Origin: Ulota crispa
Lineage: Eukaryota > Streptophyta > Bryopsida > Orthotrichales > Orthotrichaceae
Length of the DNA: 64,000 bases
Assembly: GCA_963920765.1 (NCBI GenBank)
Contig: OY987242.1
Coordinates: 1,490,501 to 1,554,500 of the forward strand
Reading direction: 5' to 3'
A program made the translations under genes and the position numbers. Positions within the stretch are counted from its first letter, which is position 1. Each line of letters starts with the position of its first letter. The notes below the pieces were generated by a model that searched no databases, had not been told where the DNA came from, and saw only the letters and a list, made by a program, of their open reading frames with translations. Of this stretch, positions 25,749-37,689 are shown piece by piece.

Positions 25749-26040
25749 ATGGGGCTCCAATAAGGCCTTGAGTTTGGGGCTCCCTAGCCATGGGAACCCA
25801 ATTCCTAATAAAATCATGCGCAGGCTGATGTGGCATCATTGATGTCACGTTAGCTTTTTTGAATTTTTGAATTTTTTATTTTAAAAAAAAATCTTATTTT
25901 TTTCTAAAACTTTTTTTAAATTTTTTTAAATTTTTTTAATTCATTTTTTCCAGCCATCAACAGGGGCTGGTTCCCCACATTAGGAATCGAAAGAATGGGG
26001 GCTGGATTTGTTTTTAAAGGCCTTCTACAGGCCCCATATT
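25749..26040. mobile_element. ~290-bp inverted-repeat element (ATATGGGGC ends)
   Basis: Left end ATATGGGGCTCC then AAGGCCTT, and reversed right end ATATGGGGCCTG then AAGGCCTT, give an imperfect ~24-bp inverted repeat. The core has a long A/T tract (25855-25945), a GGCTGATGTGG block and a GGGGCTGGTTCCC block. The same core blocks occur in reverse in the element at 57672-57965, so the two are relatives with diverged ends. Superfamily unknown. Confidence 0.6.
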
Positions 26041-27169
26041 TTCAAAATGATCATTGAATAATTTGGTCCAAAAACTTCATCATTCTAAGGTAAACTTTGA
26101 AGGGTGCTACTCACACATATGGTTAGACATTTGCCTCCTTGATATTACTCACAACCAAGGTGGCTGATTAGTTGCTAAAAGTTTTGGTCCTAGTGTTAAA
26201 TTCGCTACAAGTCATATCTCCAGTTCAAAAAATAAATCCTTTTGGAGCTGTAGCATTTAAGTCTCAATTTGGACTGCTATAGAGTTTTTAAATTTGAAGA
26301 CAGTGACAGAACCAAGGATAGAACACACATTCAGTTCAAATTTCACAGGATTCTTGCAAAAATTGTAATGCCCAGAGTCTATGTAAATGTACCAATCTCC
26401 CCCTTATAAGGCAAAATGTCATCAAGTTTTTTAAAGTTAAAGTTGAATTTTTAAAGGGAGCTTTATGCGTTTTAGTCCATTGGGCCTTTCAAACAATTGA
26501 ACACTTAGTGACCAAAGTTTTAGTCTTAAAGAATTATGGTTGTAACAATGAAATCAAGGAAACTTTTGAAGAATGCACATAGAATTTGTTATATTTGTAC
26601 AAATGCTCTTGGTTTTTCAGAAATTACACATATACTCTTAGATCCTGATTTTAGATTGTTTGTTTTGTTGTGCACGCCAATTTCTTCTCCGTTTGTGCGC
26701 ATGTCAAGGGCATTTGCACAAAGATAACAAACTTCAAGGGTTATAGCAAACTTCATGGCATGGTTTTTTTTTTTTGACAAATGGCTATGTGGCATTTTTT
26801 GATAATAGTTTGTAGCTTGCAGGCTCCATCCCTATTTTTTATTGGAGTTGAAGGTAGCTCCTATGCATGAATTTTTACAAAATTGTTTAATTTTTTTTGT
26901 AGGCAAAAAGTATTCATTGGCCTTTTTTTGAAAATATCTAAATAATCATTGGCATTACTTAATTATTGGGTGAAATTGGATGAGGCAATACCCTAAATAA
27001 TATTAAAATGATGGCATTAATTTTCAGTTTGATAAGAATTTTATGAAAGCATAGGTTGCAATGTTATTTTCATAAGTGCAATCTGACATTATTTGAAAAT
27101 TTTCCCCCTTTTTGTCTATAGACTTGAAGCTCACCTTTATTTTTTGAGGCTATTGGGCCTTTAATTGCC
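26041..27169. other. AT-rich spacer
   Basis: No gene or repeat recognised. Open frames on both strands at 26536-26795 overlap each other and show no motifs. Confidence 0.35.
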
Positions 27170-27800
27170 CAAAAAACCCTGCTACTGGGGTATTCATCAA
27201 TTTCTTCCTAAAGAATATTCTAACCCGTCGCTGGACTTGCTGGAGAGCATGATTCTTTTTAGTGGCAAATGAGTGCGTCGTCGTTGCCTCGCCATTGGAG
27301 GATATCTGGAGGGAAAGATGAGCATTGGGAGAAATCGTTCGCAACTGGCGAATTTTCGCCACTAAAATGAACTCTCCAGTGGAGAGTCCCTTGGTTCGTT
27401 GCTGGGTTGCAGCTTCTCTGTCGCAGATGATGTGGCTTCCAGCCGTGAATTGCCCCAGTTTCTCCAGCGCCCCGTCACTCGTCGCTGCCGAGCTGGACCT
27501 TAACTCAGGTCCTGCAGCAGCTCCACGTGTCCTGGCCGCGGCTTGTGTCGCCCGCTCAGCTATCCGGCGTCAGATCCGCAGCCGCTTCTGACGTCGCAGC
27601 GGCCCCGTCCGACCGCGTGCTCCGCGGCTCCGCCCCTCCGACTTCGCACTCGCAGCGGCTTCGTCGCAGCCCGCAGCGTCGCGGGCTCGTGTCCCGGCAA
27701 CCTCCGCCCTCGTCGCAGCGCTTCCGGGTCTCCTCGTGGCCGGGAGTTGCGGGCTCTGGTTCAGCCGGCAACTTTTGACCGTGCTCGTGGGTCGTTGCAG
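27170..27800. other. GC-rich island in AT-rich DNA, possible captured fragment
   Basis: Composition switches abruptly from about one-third GC to strongly GC-rich between ~27.4 and 27.8 kb, with many CGCAGC, CGTCGC and CCGCG words, then back to AT-rich. Overlapping open frames exist on both strands (27325-27591, 27527-27778, 27543-27830 plus; 27556-27771 minus), as expected of any GC-rich DNA; none shows a recognisable domain. It could be a captured exon or rDNA-like/foreign fragment, or an isolated CpG-rich regulatory piece. Confidence 0.45.
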
Positions 27801-29633
27801 CCTTTAAATTCCTACCACAATTATGCCTAAATTTTACCTCGAATTTGGGCCGGCTACCAATATACTAGAAAAATCATGCAAAAAATGCAAAAATTGGATA
27901 AAATCTCCAAATCTCTCCCTTAGCAAGTATAGCGTTTGTCAAAATTTGGAAGAAAGCTATTAAAATCAGTATATTTTATGGATGAACGAGCACAAGCTGT
28001 TGATTCTATCCATTCTGTCCATATTTTTCTTGCATTGTTGGGGGCTTGTCGCACAACTAATGAAAAAACAAAATTTAAAGGTTGGATTGTTGATTGTTTT
28101 TCTCGAAGATCAAGGTTGAGATAAACCGTATTGTAAAGGCCAATGTCCATTGGTAACTAGAGCTAGAGGCACATCCAAGTTGACCATGGACATAAAGAAA
28201 TCTCAACAAGATGTACACTTTTGAAAGCAAGCTTTGATCTAGGGTCTAGAAGGTCCAAGAATATTATTCATCTTTTGTAGAGTTGGAGGTGCAAGCTTGG
28301 AGCCCTCCAACCCTTAATGGAAACCGGCTCTAACTGGTTACACCTCACCTCATCATTGAAATTTAGAATCTAGAATATGCAAATTCTTGCAAGGCTTTGG
28401 CTTGTAGTTGGAGGCGTAATCATGCAATTCTGCTTGAGAACAAATGCACGTACAATGATAGCAATCTTCACTTTTCTAGTTTTTTTGGAGCGGACCAGTG
28501 CTTTGGCGTTACGATTTCTCCTCCAGAGTCAACTTGTGATCTCTCTTTATTATCAAATTAGATTTCTATTCACAATTCATCTGAATCCGCCTCATTGTCT
28601 GTCCTCTTAGTTGATACTTGGTAGTACTAGAATGATCACTAGTTGTGCTCTAGAGCTGAGAAGTTTATCACTGAATGTGCTGCAACGCTCCGATGCCCGT
28701 CACGGAAGATGATCTTGAGCACTAGATTGTGAATTATAATATTTCTCCACAAGTTTTGGCCTTGATCGACTTGTCTAAATTCATATCTAATTGCAAAGAG
28801 TGTTTTGTGGTCACAATCTAAAAGACAACAAGTTTAGTACAAGGAGCAACTATTGCAAAGCAAAGGGTCTCAAAATCCACGACCACGTACCCGGATCAAT
28901 ATTTTTGTATTTTTGGTTTAGGTCGGGGTAGAGCAACCCGCACCCAAGAATGCAAGCAGGTAAGCCGCAAAATTGGCTAGAATTGGAAAGAATGAACAAT
29001 GTTTGACTGTTTGTTTGTTCATTCAATTTATTAATATTAACTACTTTTGCTCCAAAATATGGTAAATTGGGTCTTTTGCTTGGAGAGGGATTTTGACAAT
29101 TTCATTGACTTTTTCACTTGAATGGCTAAACTTCTTAGTGTAATGGTAGCCAATATCAGAGTGAGATAAGGTTTAGGCAACAATTTGTCAAGAAAAAAAT
29201 CTTGACCCGGATTTGTGTGGTGCAGCAAACTAAAGTTAGCATTTGCAAATTGCAAAGTCAAGATGGTGCTAGTTGCAAGACGAGGTACTATAAATATTGA
29301 CTTTGGGTTGCTTCACACGAGTTTCTTGGCAATTTACATTATATAAATATTTACTAGTACTACAATAATTTTCATCAAGAATTGCAATAAATACATTTTC
29401 AAGGGCTTGACAAGAACAACAAAGTTGCGGAAAAAGGAAACAACAACATCTAGGTTGTAAACCATGTAAAACTTTAGTATCTAAAAGAGCAAGTTACATG
29501 CCACTCTAAGTGACCATGCAATGAGTCATACCAAGGTTAGGCAACCTAATTGTTAGAGCAACCTTAAGGCAATATTTAGTGTAGTTACTAGAACTAGGAA
29601 CAAGTTTCATGGTTCCCAATCTTCTTCCCATCT
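27801..29633. other. intergenic DNA with a dispersed repeat
   Basis: Around 28895-29020 the sequence (GGTCGGGGTAGAGCAACCCG, then GAATTGGAAAGAATGAACAA) is a reverse relative of 23215-23300. A stretch near 27960-28020 (ATGGATGAACGAGCACAAGC) resembles 23205-23225. No gene recognised. Confidence 0.4.
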
Positions 29634-30536
29634 TTAACCCCTAAAGGACCAAGCACGTTTTTTCTCAAAAAACCCTCAAAATTGTTATTTCTAGTGATTT
29701 GATCCAAAAAACATATTTTTTTAAAGATCAAATCTACCCTTAGGATCTTGTAATAGACTCATTCAAGAACATACCATGAATTTTTTTTGAAGTTTGACTA
29801 TATGGATCAAGAGATAAGATCATCTAAACGTAGTACATAAAGGTTTTTTACCCCTGCCTAAAATTTCAAGTGCCTTTGACCACATGTGGTGAACAATTTT
29901 TGCATTATAGGTGTTGAAGAGATTTGTCCAACATGTTCTAAATCATGTTAGGCATATCTCTCCAAGTTGTTGTAATCAACCAAGACATGGAACACACGCT
30001 CCATGGCCTTGCATTGCAAATATGTGCTTGAAATTCACACTACAGTGAGGTTTTTTGCCAACCAAGTTTTCTAAAAATATGTTAAATAATACAAAAATCC
30101 AAGTAACATGTTGGAAGAGTTCAGCTTCATTGACAATCTCAAGAAAGAAAATTGGAAAAAAAAAAAAAAACTAAATCTCTAGTAGCTACGGCAATTCAAA
30201 GGTTAATTTATTTATCAAATACAAAAACTTATTTATTTAGTACACTATTGCTTTGGATAGATTCCATTGAGGCGCATCCCTTCATTGTTTCCCCTTGGGA
30301 GAAGTCAACAAAAAATGGCATGCCCAAGCTGCCCTTCTAACTAAAATTCACATGTTTACCTTTATAACTTTTGAACCATAAATCAAAATTCAATAAAAGT
30401 TGTTCTCCCATGTAACTCTTGCAAAACTCTACCTTTAAAGAGAAAATTATAAAATTTGATCATAAATTGTAATAGCATGACCCTGCCCAAAATCCCATTT
30501 GTCCCCCATAGAGACAAGTGGTCCTTTAGGGGTTAA
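29634..30536. mobile_element. 895-bp TTAA element, CCCCTAAAGGACCA family
   Basis: TTAA at 29634-29637 and 30533-30536. Both ends read CCCCTAAAGGACCA inward (14 bp perfect). The right subterminal block (GCCCAAAATCCCATTTGTCC) is the shared subterminal motif of this group. The interior is collinear with the outer element at 37694-38816 (blocks GAGATTTGTCCAACATG, TCTAAATCATGTT, TGCTTGAAATT). Non-coding. Confidence 0.88.
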
Positions 30537-31662
30537 CAACAAGGAAAGTATCTATTTGCAAAAATGCATTGACTTTTTCAAACTTAATTTGAATTGCAAA
30601 ATTACTATATTTTGAATTATATATATAGAATGATATAGATTAAAAAAAAATTTGCTTTTCATTTTTTCTTATTATCTTAGATTGTCAAAAAGCTACAAGC
30701 AGTCAAAGTAAGGAGCTACTACACTTCTTTGCAACCTCTGATTTGCACAAACATGAGGGCAGTTGGCACAAACTAGTTTGATTTAAGTATTTCTTTGATT
30801 ACATGTGCAGTTAGCAAAAAGTGTTACTAATTGCCCATATACATATATATAGATAGATCAAAACCTCAACACACAAAGAACTAAACGAGGGCTTAACATA
30901 AACACTAAAAAATGTGTTAGACAAAGAAATAAATAAATAAAACTCATTAAGTGGTTAGTAACCACAAATAAGTGAAATAGTTCAAAGAAGTGGCCTTATA
31001 CACAAAGTAAAAAACATATTATAAAGATTAAGAGGTTCCGCCATGGTAATTCAACCTTCTCTCTAAGTATCCACTAACAAAATACAGATTCAAACGTCAA
31101 AGTGGTTTTAAAAGGGTTCCATAAAGCACCCACTTTTGAAATCACACAAAATAAAGTTGAAATGTAAGGTAAATCCACTCTAGATTAGTACATAACTTAC
31201 AAGCAAACGGTTGATTAAAAAAAGATGGCACACACGCAAACACAAATAGGATATTTTCCATTTTCTTCCAGATTACAAGATTTTAAGCCTCTGAGCCTCC
31301 AAAGTAATGTATGAGCTCCCAAAACTAGAGAAATGTGAACATAAGGAGGAGAAGAAGGAATTTATGTGAGAAGTAAATGATGAAAGGCAAATGTAAGAGG
31401 AACTAATTGCTCCAAAATGTATTGCAGTAGCAGTGGTTTGAGAATGGTGTTGAAAAAGGAGGAGGGTGCCTAATTTGTACTTTGGGAGCAACTCTGGGAT
31501 CTTTTTTCTTTCAGCGTCAAAAGATAATTAACCAATTTTTCATGTTTACAAGATTGCTAGATTTATGTTTATCTTCGGCACATGAATTTCAAATGGCAAA
31601 CCAACTTCGTCAGTGGATTCAAATTGCCCAAATAAGTATTTATATCATCTCATCCTCATTTT
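30537..31662. other. AT-rich spacer
   Basis: No gene or terminal repeat recognised. Short AT microsatellites near 30620-30635 and 30838-30855. Confidence 0.35.
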
Positions 31663-31757
31663 TTAACCCTTAAACGCCCGCGCGGACAAAAATTGTCCCT
31701 GGCGAATACACTAGCCTAGTGTATTTGTGGGTATACCCCCAGGCGCTTAAGGGTTAA
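31663..31757. mobile_element. 87-bp TTAA micro-MITE
   Basis: TTAA at 31663-31666 and 31754-31757 enclose only 87 bp (31667-31753). Ends are CCCTTAAACGCC (left) and CCCTTAAGCGCC (right, reversed). The centre is an almost perfect palindrome, AATACACTAGCCTAGTGTATT minus one base at most. It is far more GC-rich at its ends than its surroundings. Confidence 0.82.
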
Positions 31758-31871
31758 CCATTTGAGACCAAAAAATATAAAACCCAAAAAATGTGTTATT
31801 TTTTTTTTTTCAATGAAGGTAGGAGTCTATAATACTTAGAGATTTGGACCTTCTCAATATTCACAAGAGGT

Positions 31872-32527
31872 TTAACCCCAAAACAACCTTGGAGACAAAA
31901 TGTGTCCTCAACCAAATTTTAAAGTTAAATAAAACCTTACCAAATTGTTATTTTTAGTAGTTTATATTATTGAAAAATTCTTTTTGAAGCTTAGTTTTAG
32001 CTTCAGCAATCCGCTTTTGCAAATAATTAATTATGATTTTTTGATTCAAAATTTTGTGCACAAGTGTCCATTGCAATCTTGACTTTATGTAGTATTGAGG
32101 GCTCTTGGGAATGAGCCTCAAATACACTAGATCTTTGAGAAAAATCACATTAGAAATTCATTTAAAAAAATTGTAAAGTAGATTTTGAGAAGTCATAAAT
32201 TGATTGGAGTTATGCATGTTAGGCCCTTTAACCTCATATTTTTCAAGTGACTAACTTTATAGATTTGACAAGTGAAAAGAAGATTGAAAGATTTCAAATT
32301 ACTTTTACAATTTTAACACCCTCATGATCAAACATTATAATCTTTCAATTCATAAGAGGCATTGTTATGTTTTCTTTTCTAATGTGATCTTGAACATGTC
32401 TAGTTTGATTTTATATAGTTACAATTCAAAAAGAATTGATACAACTTATCAAAATATTGGCTTTTTTTGTTTAAATTAGAACAAATTCCTAGAAGCTCAA
32501 GAAATTCTAGGGTCATTTTGGGGTTAA
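31872..32527. mobile_element. 648-bp TTAA element (CCCCAAAA ends)
   Basis: TTAA at 31872-31875 and 32524-32527. Ends are CCCCAAAACAACCTTGGA (left) and CCCCAAAATGACCCTAGA (right, reversed). The right TTAA is also the left TTAA of the next element (32528-33066). Interior AT-rich, non-coding. Confidence 0.72.
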
Positions 32528-33070
32528 CCCTTAAAGGACCAAGGGCCCTTTTGGGGGACAAATGGGATTTTGGGCATGTACCTATGGCTAAACTACTTTG
32601 CTTGATTTTCTGAAACTTTCATTGAAGGTGAGGAATTCAAAGATCTACGTGGGAATGAAGCTTTTTTCTTCATTTTGACATTTATTGAAGAAGTGAAAAA
32701 TGAACTTCTCTCAAGACCACACCTACCCGCAAACTAGAACTTCTCATAACTTTCATCTCATTTATCAAAATTGAATGATTTAAAGCTCCCCAAGTCTATA
32801 TAAGTTTGAAGAACCTATTTCAGGTTTTTATTTGAAAAAAAAAACTTTTTAAAGAAGTTTTTGTTTGCCCAAATAGTAGCATTTTCTAGAAGTTCATTTT
32901 TCACTTCTTCAATAAATGTCAAAATGAAGAAAAAAACTTCATTCCCACGTAGATCTTTGAATTCCTCATTTTCAATAAAAATTTCAGAAAATCAAGCAAA
33001 ATAATTTAGCCATAGGTACATGCCCAAATCCCATTTGTCCCCAAAAGGCCCTTGGTCATTTGGGGGTTAA
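32524..33070. mobile_element. 539-bp TTAA MITE with ~180-bp hairpin arms
   Basis: TTAA at 32524-32527 and 33067-33070. The arms 32528-32707 and 32881-33066 are inverted copies (GGACAAATGGGATTTTGGGC, GGAATTCAAAGATCTACGTG and their complements); the middle ~170 bases are unpaired and match part of the arm of the 11321 hairpin. Non-coding. Confidence 0.88.
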
Positions 33071-33889
33071 GTTAGATTTCTTATGAGGATGCTACATTTC
33101 AATTTTTAATAATCTCTAGGGGACTCTTATGAGTTGTCGCCATGTAAAATTGTAAACCCATATTTTCCACTCACTATAAGGCTAATTCAATCTCTGGTGA
33201 GTTTTCTACAGATATGAGGTTTTCTGGTTTGTTTTATTGTTCCAGTAATAAAAACTAACTGCTGTGCATCATGAGCTACACCACAAGTTTCAAATCCACC
33301 TCATTACAGCACATGTGATTCATGTACCTCATGATCTAGAAAGTGACAGCCTTGGTTGCATCGACTTGAATCTCACAGCCCCAACAGCGACAGACTGAAG
33401 CAAATTTACCATTTACAAGATAGGGTGAGCCCCTTCCAAGACGGGCAATGGCCAGTTTGAATGACACCCCATGGAAGTGACTAAGCAAGGGGGAAGGGAA
33501 TAATGAATAACACTTGGAATAATGAATAAACCACTCCACCATGGGTCACAATTTGTCAGCTCTCACACATCGCATGCTAAAATCTCTTTCACTTACATCA
33601 GCAAGTTATATAAGATGTGATGCCTTGGTGGGGTACATATTTGCTTAGATTTGGCATGTGTAGCAAAACCAGTCCTTTTTTTAAATTTGAAAATTTGTGT
33701 ACCACACCCTTCTCAATGTGAAATGAGGACCATGCAGACGGCACTGATATTTCCATTCTTTCATGTAAGCTTAGCACAAGGTTATTTTGACAGGAAATTA
33801 ATTTTGGCCAAATCAGAGCTTGTACATAGTTAGCGTGACTCTGAGGAATTCTGAACAACTCAGTCATCAATCTTAAGATGATCAATAAA
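33071..33889. other. spacer without recognised gene
   Basis: Slightly more balanced composition around 33.3-33.5 kb, but the open frame 33336-33542 (minus) has no motif. Nothing else seen. Confidence 0.35.
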
Positions 33890-34215
33890 TAGTAGGGAAA
33901 ATTGGATAGGAAAATTGGATAGGAAAATTGGATAGGAAAATCAGATAGGAAAATCGGATAGGAAAATCGGATAGGAAAATCGGATAGGAAAATCGGATAG
34001 GAAAATTGGATAGGAAAATCGGATAGGAAAATTGGATAGGAAAATTGGACAAGAAAACTCGATAAGAAAATTGGACAAGAAAACTCGATAAGAAAATTGG
34101 ACAAGAAAACTGGATAAGAAAATTGAACAAGTGAAAATTGAACAAGAGCATTCAACAAGAGAAAACAAGAAAATTAAATAAGAAAATTGGATAGGATAAT
34201 TTGATAGAAAAGTTT
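33890..34215. repeat. 13-bp tandem repeat (minisatellite)
   Basis: About twenty-five head-to-tail copies of a 13-bp unit, AGGAAAATTGGAT, near perfect at 33890-34045 and drifting to AAGAAAATTGGACA- and AAGAAAACTCGAT-type units up to ~34215. Because 13 is not a multiple of three and the unit has no stop on the minus strand, it yields overlapping open frames in all three minus frames (33598-34158, 33882-34151, 33941-34285), all artefacts of the repeat. Confidence 0.9.
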
Positions 34216-35411
34216 GATAGATATCCTTGCATTTTGCAATTTCTTGGTGGATTCCCTTCGTTTTTTGGAAATTGCAGGAATACACTTATAGGGGTTCCTG
34301 GGAGGGGATAATTATCAGTGCCTCCATTTGCCACAAAGTACTTTTCTTATGTGCAAAAGTGGCAATGCCATGATGAGAATATGTAAGAGTTACTAGGGTT
34401 TTGTTATTTATCACATAACAAAATAATGCTTCACACATATGTGCACAAAGAACACAATTTTAATGGCGTGATGCACGCAAACCAATGCCATTAGACGCCA
34501 AACAAAATGAATTTGACAACATTATGACCAAAAATGTGATTGCTAAAAAAGCAAACATGTCATCCTCATAAGCTTTTGACAACTCCTATGTTCTCAAGGA
34601 TATCCCCACAATTTCCAAAAATTCAGAAATATCTATTGAAATATCACAAAATACATGATCTATCAAAAAATTCCTAAATCATAACACAGTAACAAAAACT
34701 TTTTAATTAATATTAAGAAGAAAGGGCCATTGCATGGTAGGCAATTTAAGCACAAACCTAATGAATAAAGCAGATTACAAAGTCTCAACCCATAACCAGA
34801 GGCGTTGTTGTGGTAAGCTAGGTGTTTGCAAGGTCTTTATCAGCTTCAAATGATGGAAAATCAACCACATTAAAAGCATGTCTTACCAACCCAAAGAAAG
34901 CGGAATAAAAGACTCAATGACATCTTAACTCAAAATGCCCTTGAAATCAACCAAAATTAATGTTAATCAACAAACGTGGGTAACCTTGCACAAGTTATTT
35001 CAGTTACCGCGTCCCATAATACTGAATAGTGGTAACTTGCACCAATTCGAAGAATTAGGTGGATTTGTGAGGGGCACTAATAAAGCTGCTCATAGCAATC
35101 TAGGATGATTAAACGTACCACGAGTCAGGGTGATCAAACGTTATCTAAAATATTGTGATTTAAGTGGCCAAAGTTTCAAGGAAGTTTTATTGACATGCTG
35201 CTCAATTAAAAATTGTGCGAAGAATGTTGCATTACAAGGGATTTGTCACCAAATTGCTACTTGAGAGGTAGTAAAAAGTTGTGGTCAAAACCCTAATTGA
35301 AGAATAAAGGCATAATGCATGCCACATTTTCATACTAATTAGAAAAAATTCACCCAAATTAGTGAGAAAGGGTCTTAACTATTCAAAGTCTAGCATCAAT
35401 TAAAACAAAGT
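34216..35411. other. AT-rich spacer
   Basis: No gene, RNA or inverted repeat recognised. Confidence 0.35.
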
Positions 35412-36342
35412 GTATCCCAAAAGCACTAAGCTCAATTTCTCACTAAAACCGCTCCAAAATTGCCATTCCTAGTACAAGTACCAAATTTTAGAAAAAAAGC
35501 ATTTTTTGACAAATGTAGCCATAAGCACTTGTACTACACTAGTATCAAAAGATGTGAAAAAAGAATTCAAAAGTTTTCACCATGTAGATTGTTAGATATT
35601 TGAGTTTGAATTCACAAAAAGCCATTTTTGTCTCTACAAAAATTCGGGCAGCTGCACTTCACAAAGTCATATTTGAATGAAAAAACTCCAAAATGGTTGT
35701 AATTTTTTGGATTTGTTCTTCAAAGCAAGTTGGGTACACACTTGAAAATTTCCAAATCATTTGGAACTGTAAAACACATAGAAAGACAATAGTAAGTAAA
35801 AAGAAGTAGAGAATGATTCAAACCACAATATTGTTAAGAATTTAATTGCGGAAATGAAAAATTCCAATCCTAGTGGTTGTAATGTTGTGATAAACAATTT
35901 ACATCTTTTAGTTTAGTTTTTCTTCTAAAACATTAAAAATTGAGTAAATTAATGAACTTCAAAGTTTATTTTAGAGTAGAGAATCCATAACTGCTTGCAA
36001 ACAAAAACTCCTCATAACTTTCATCTCATTGGTCAAAATGGAATGATTCAAAGCTAGCCAAGTATATATAAATCTAAAGAGCCAATTTTGAAAAAAAAAT
36101 AAATCAAAATACCTAATTTTTAAATAAGTTTTTTGACTGCTAGCCGAGCAATTAAAACTACATATCATGGAATAACTTTTGAAACATGACGTCAAAAGTT
36201 ATGAAAATTGTTGGGCCTTAAAGCTCCTCCTTGGACACATTATGTGTGAAATTTTCAAAGAAAAAAATGAAAACCCCATTGGTAGTGAGGTGCCCAAAAT
36301 TACTATATTGCCAAAAAAAGGTGTTCAGTGCTTTAGGGTTAA
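35412..36342. mobile_element. 923-bp TTAA element, CCCTAAAG family
   Basis: The right end is CTTTAGGG-TTAA (36339-36342). The left end, CCCAAAAGCACT at 35416, mirrors the right end CCCTAAAGCACT reversed; its flank reads GTAT, so the left TTAA has decayed. It is collinear over most of its length with the element at 49186-50082 (blocks AAAACCGCTCCAAAA, TACACTAGT-T, GTAGAGAATGATTCAAACCA, TGGTTGTAATGTTGT). Non-coding. Confidence 0.75.
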
Positions 36343-37689
36343 AATCCAATTTTGTGCTCCTCATTATCATGGAAGTTGAAAGGCTCATGTTCCATTTTCC
36401 AAGGATATTGAAATCTAATACAAAAATGGGTGCATAAGAGAGAATTAAGCATGAATGCAGTTTGTTCAAGAGAAATGCAGCTTGTATAGAAAATATATCA
36501 AGTAATTTGTGTGATAAAAAATTTGAGTTTTGATTTGAGATATGTTTTATGATTTTCAAATTTTCCGTAAAATTAACTAGTTTCTTAAACACAAAAGCAT
36601 TTTGCTTCATTCTAGGGTGCATGATATGGACTAATATTCGTAATAAATTTGGTGGCTAATGAGCTTTAAACATTATTCATTAAATTGGAAAGAAGTGACA
36701 TTTTGGAACTTTTGAATTTAAAGTTTTTAAAAGAGTCTTGAAAAGAGTATTCATCAAATAATCTTCAAAAATATAAAATCCAAAAGTCCCAAAATGTCAC
36801 TTCTTCCCAATTTAATGAATAACACGTTTTTATGGGTTTTTCATCAATAAACTTTTGCATGTTTCATATTATTTATTCTATGACTAATGACCTTAATTAA
36901 TATGGCATATGCATTGTTTAAAGTAAACTAACATAATACTTGTTAAAAAAATTCTTAAATATTGTTGAAAACTGAAAAAGCTTACTTTATTTTATTTTTT
37001 TGTTTGCGTGCTTTCATTCAAAGTGAATGTGTATTTTTGCAAGAAGTGGTTGATATACATGAAGTTCCTTCGGGAGGGGGTTGGTCTAGCACTTGAGGAT
37101 TAGACACAAGTCCTTGATATTTTCATTGTTGAATATTTCCCAATATAGGATGAATACATGAAAGTGAATTTTGATATTTGTTGTCCTTAGAGCATCCTCA
37201 ATCTAGTCCTAACACAAATACAAGAAAGCTTTTAAAGAGGGTTTAATAGGGCTTCAATGAAAATTGGACTCCATACAGCAATTACTTGCAACTGCATTTT
37301 GCAAGCCTGTTCACATAAGAGGTCCTCCCTTGCATTTTTGCACACTATGGGGAGTCTTGAGTAACACTCCAAAGTGTGTGATTCTTTGATCCTGATGCAA
37401 GTTTTTGATGTTTTTGACATGAACCTCCTCACATAAACACTTAAAAAAGACATAAATAATTAAATCGTTGTGTTTACAGAGTGTCAAAACTTGTATGCGT
37501 TGGAGGCTGGTAAGTTGGGAAATGCCCTTACCCTGAAATTGGCCTGTAGTAATACAATGTGTGACGACATGCCGGGGCCCTCGGTCATGGCGGGATTGGG
37601 GATGCCCTTAATGTCTCATTGCCTAAGCACATAAGATTCAATTTGTTTCCAATGTATTTTGAGACTTGAGAGACGCCATCAACAAGGGA
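36343..37689. other. spacer containing a short hairpin
   Basis: Contains the inverted repeat 36672-36823, annotated separately. Otherwise AT-rich with no recognised gene. A short C/G-richer piece at 37500-37610 has no motif. Confidence 0.35.
36672..36823. repeat. ~40-bp inverted repeat forming a hairpin
   Basis: ATTATTCATTAAATTGG, AAGAAGTGACATTTTGG and CTTTTG on the left are repeated inverted on the right (CAAAAG, CCAAAATGTCACTTCTT, CCAATTTAATGAATAA). The ~70-bp loop is A/T-rich. No target duplication is evident, so this may be a foldback element, a MITE remnant or a hairpin RNA locus. Confidence 0.7.

Noticed and set aside
33598..34158. 186-codon minus-strand frame
   Set aside because: Mostly translation of the 13-bp tandem repeat.
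36231..36622. Minus-strand 134-codon frame over the end of a TTAA element
   Set aside because: Runs across an element boundary and its TTAA; AT-driven, no domain.
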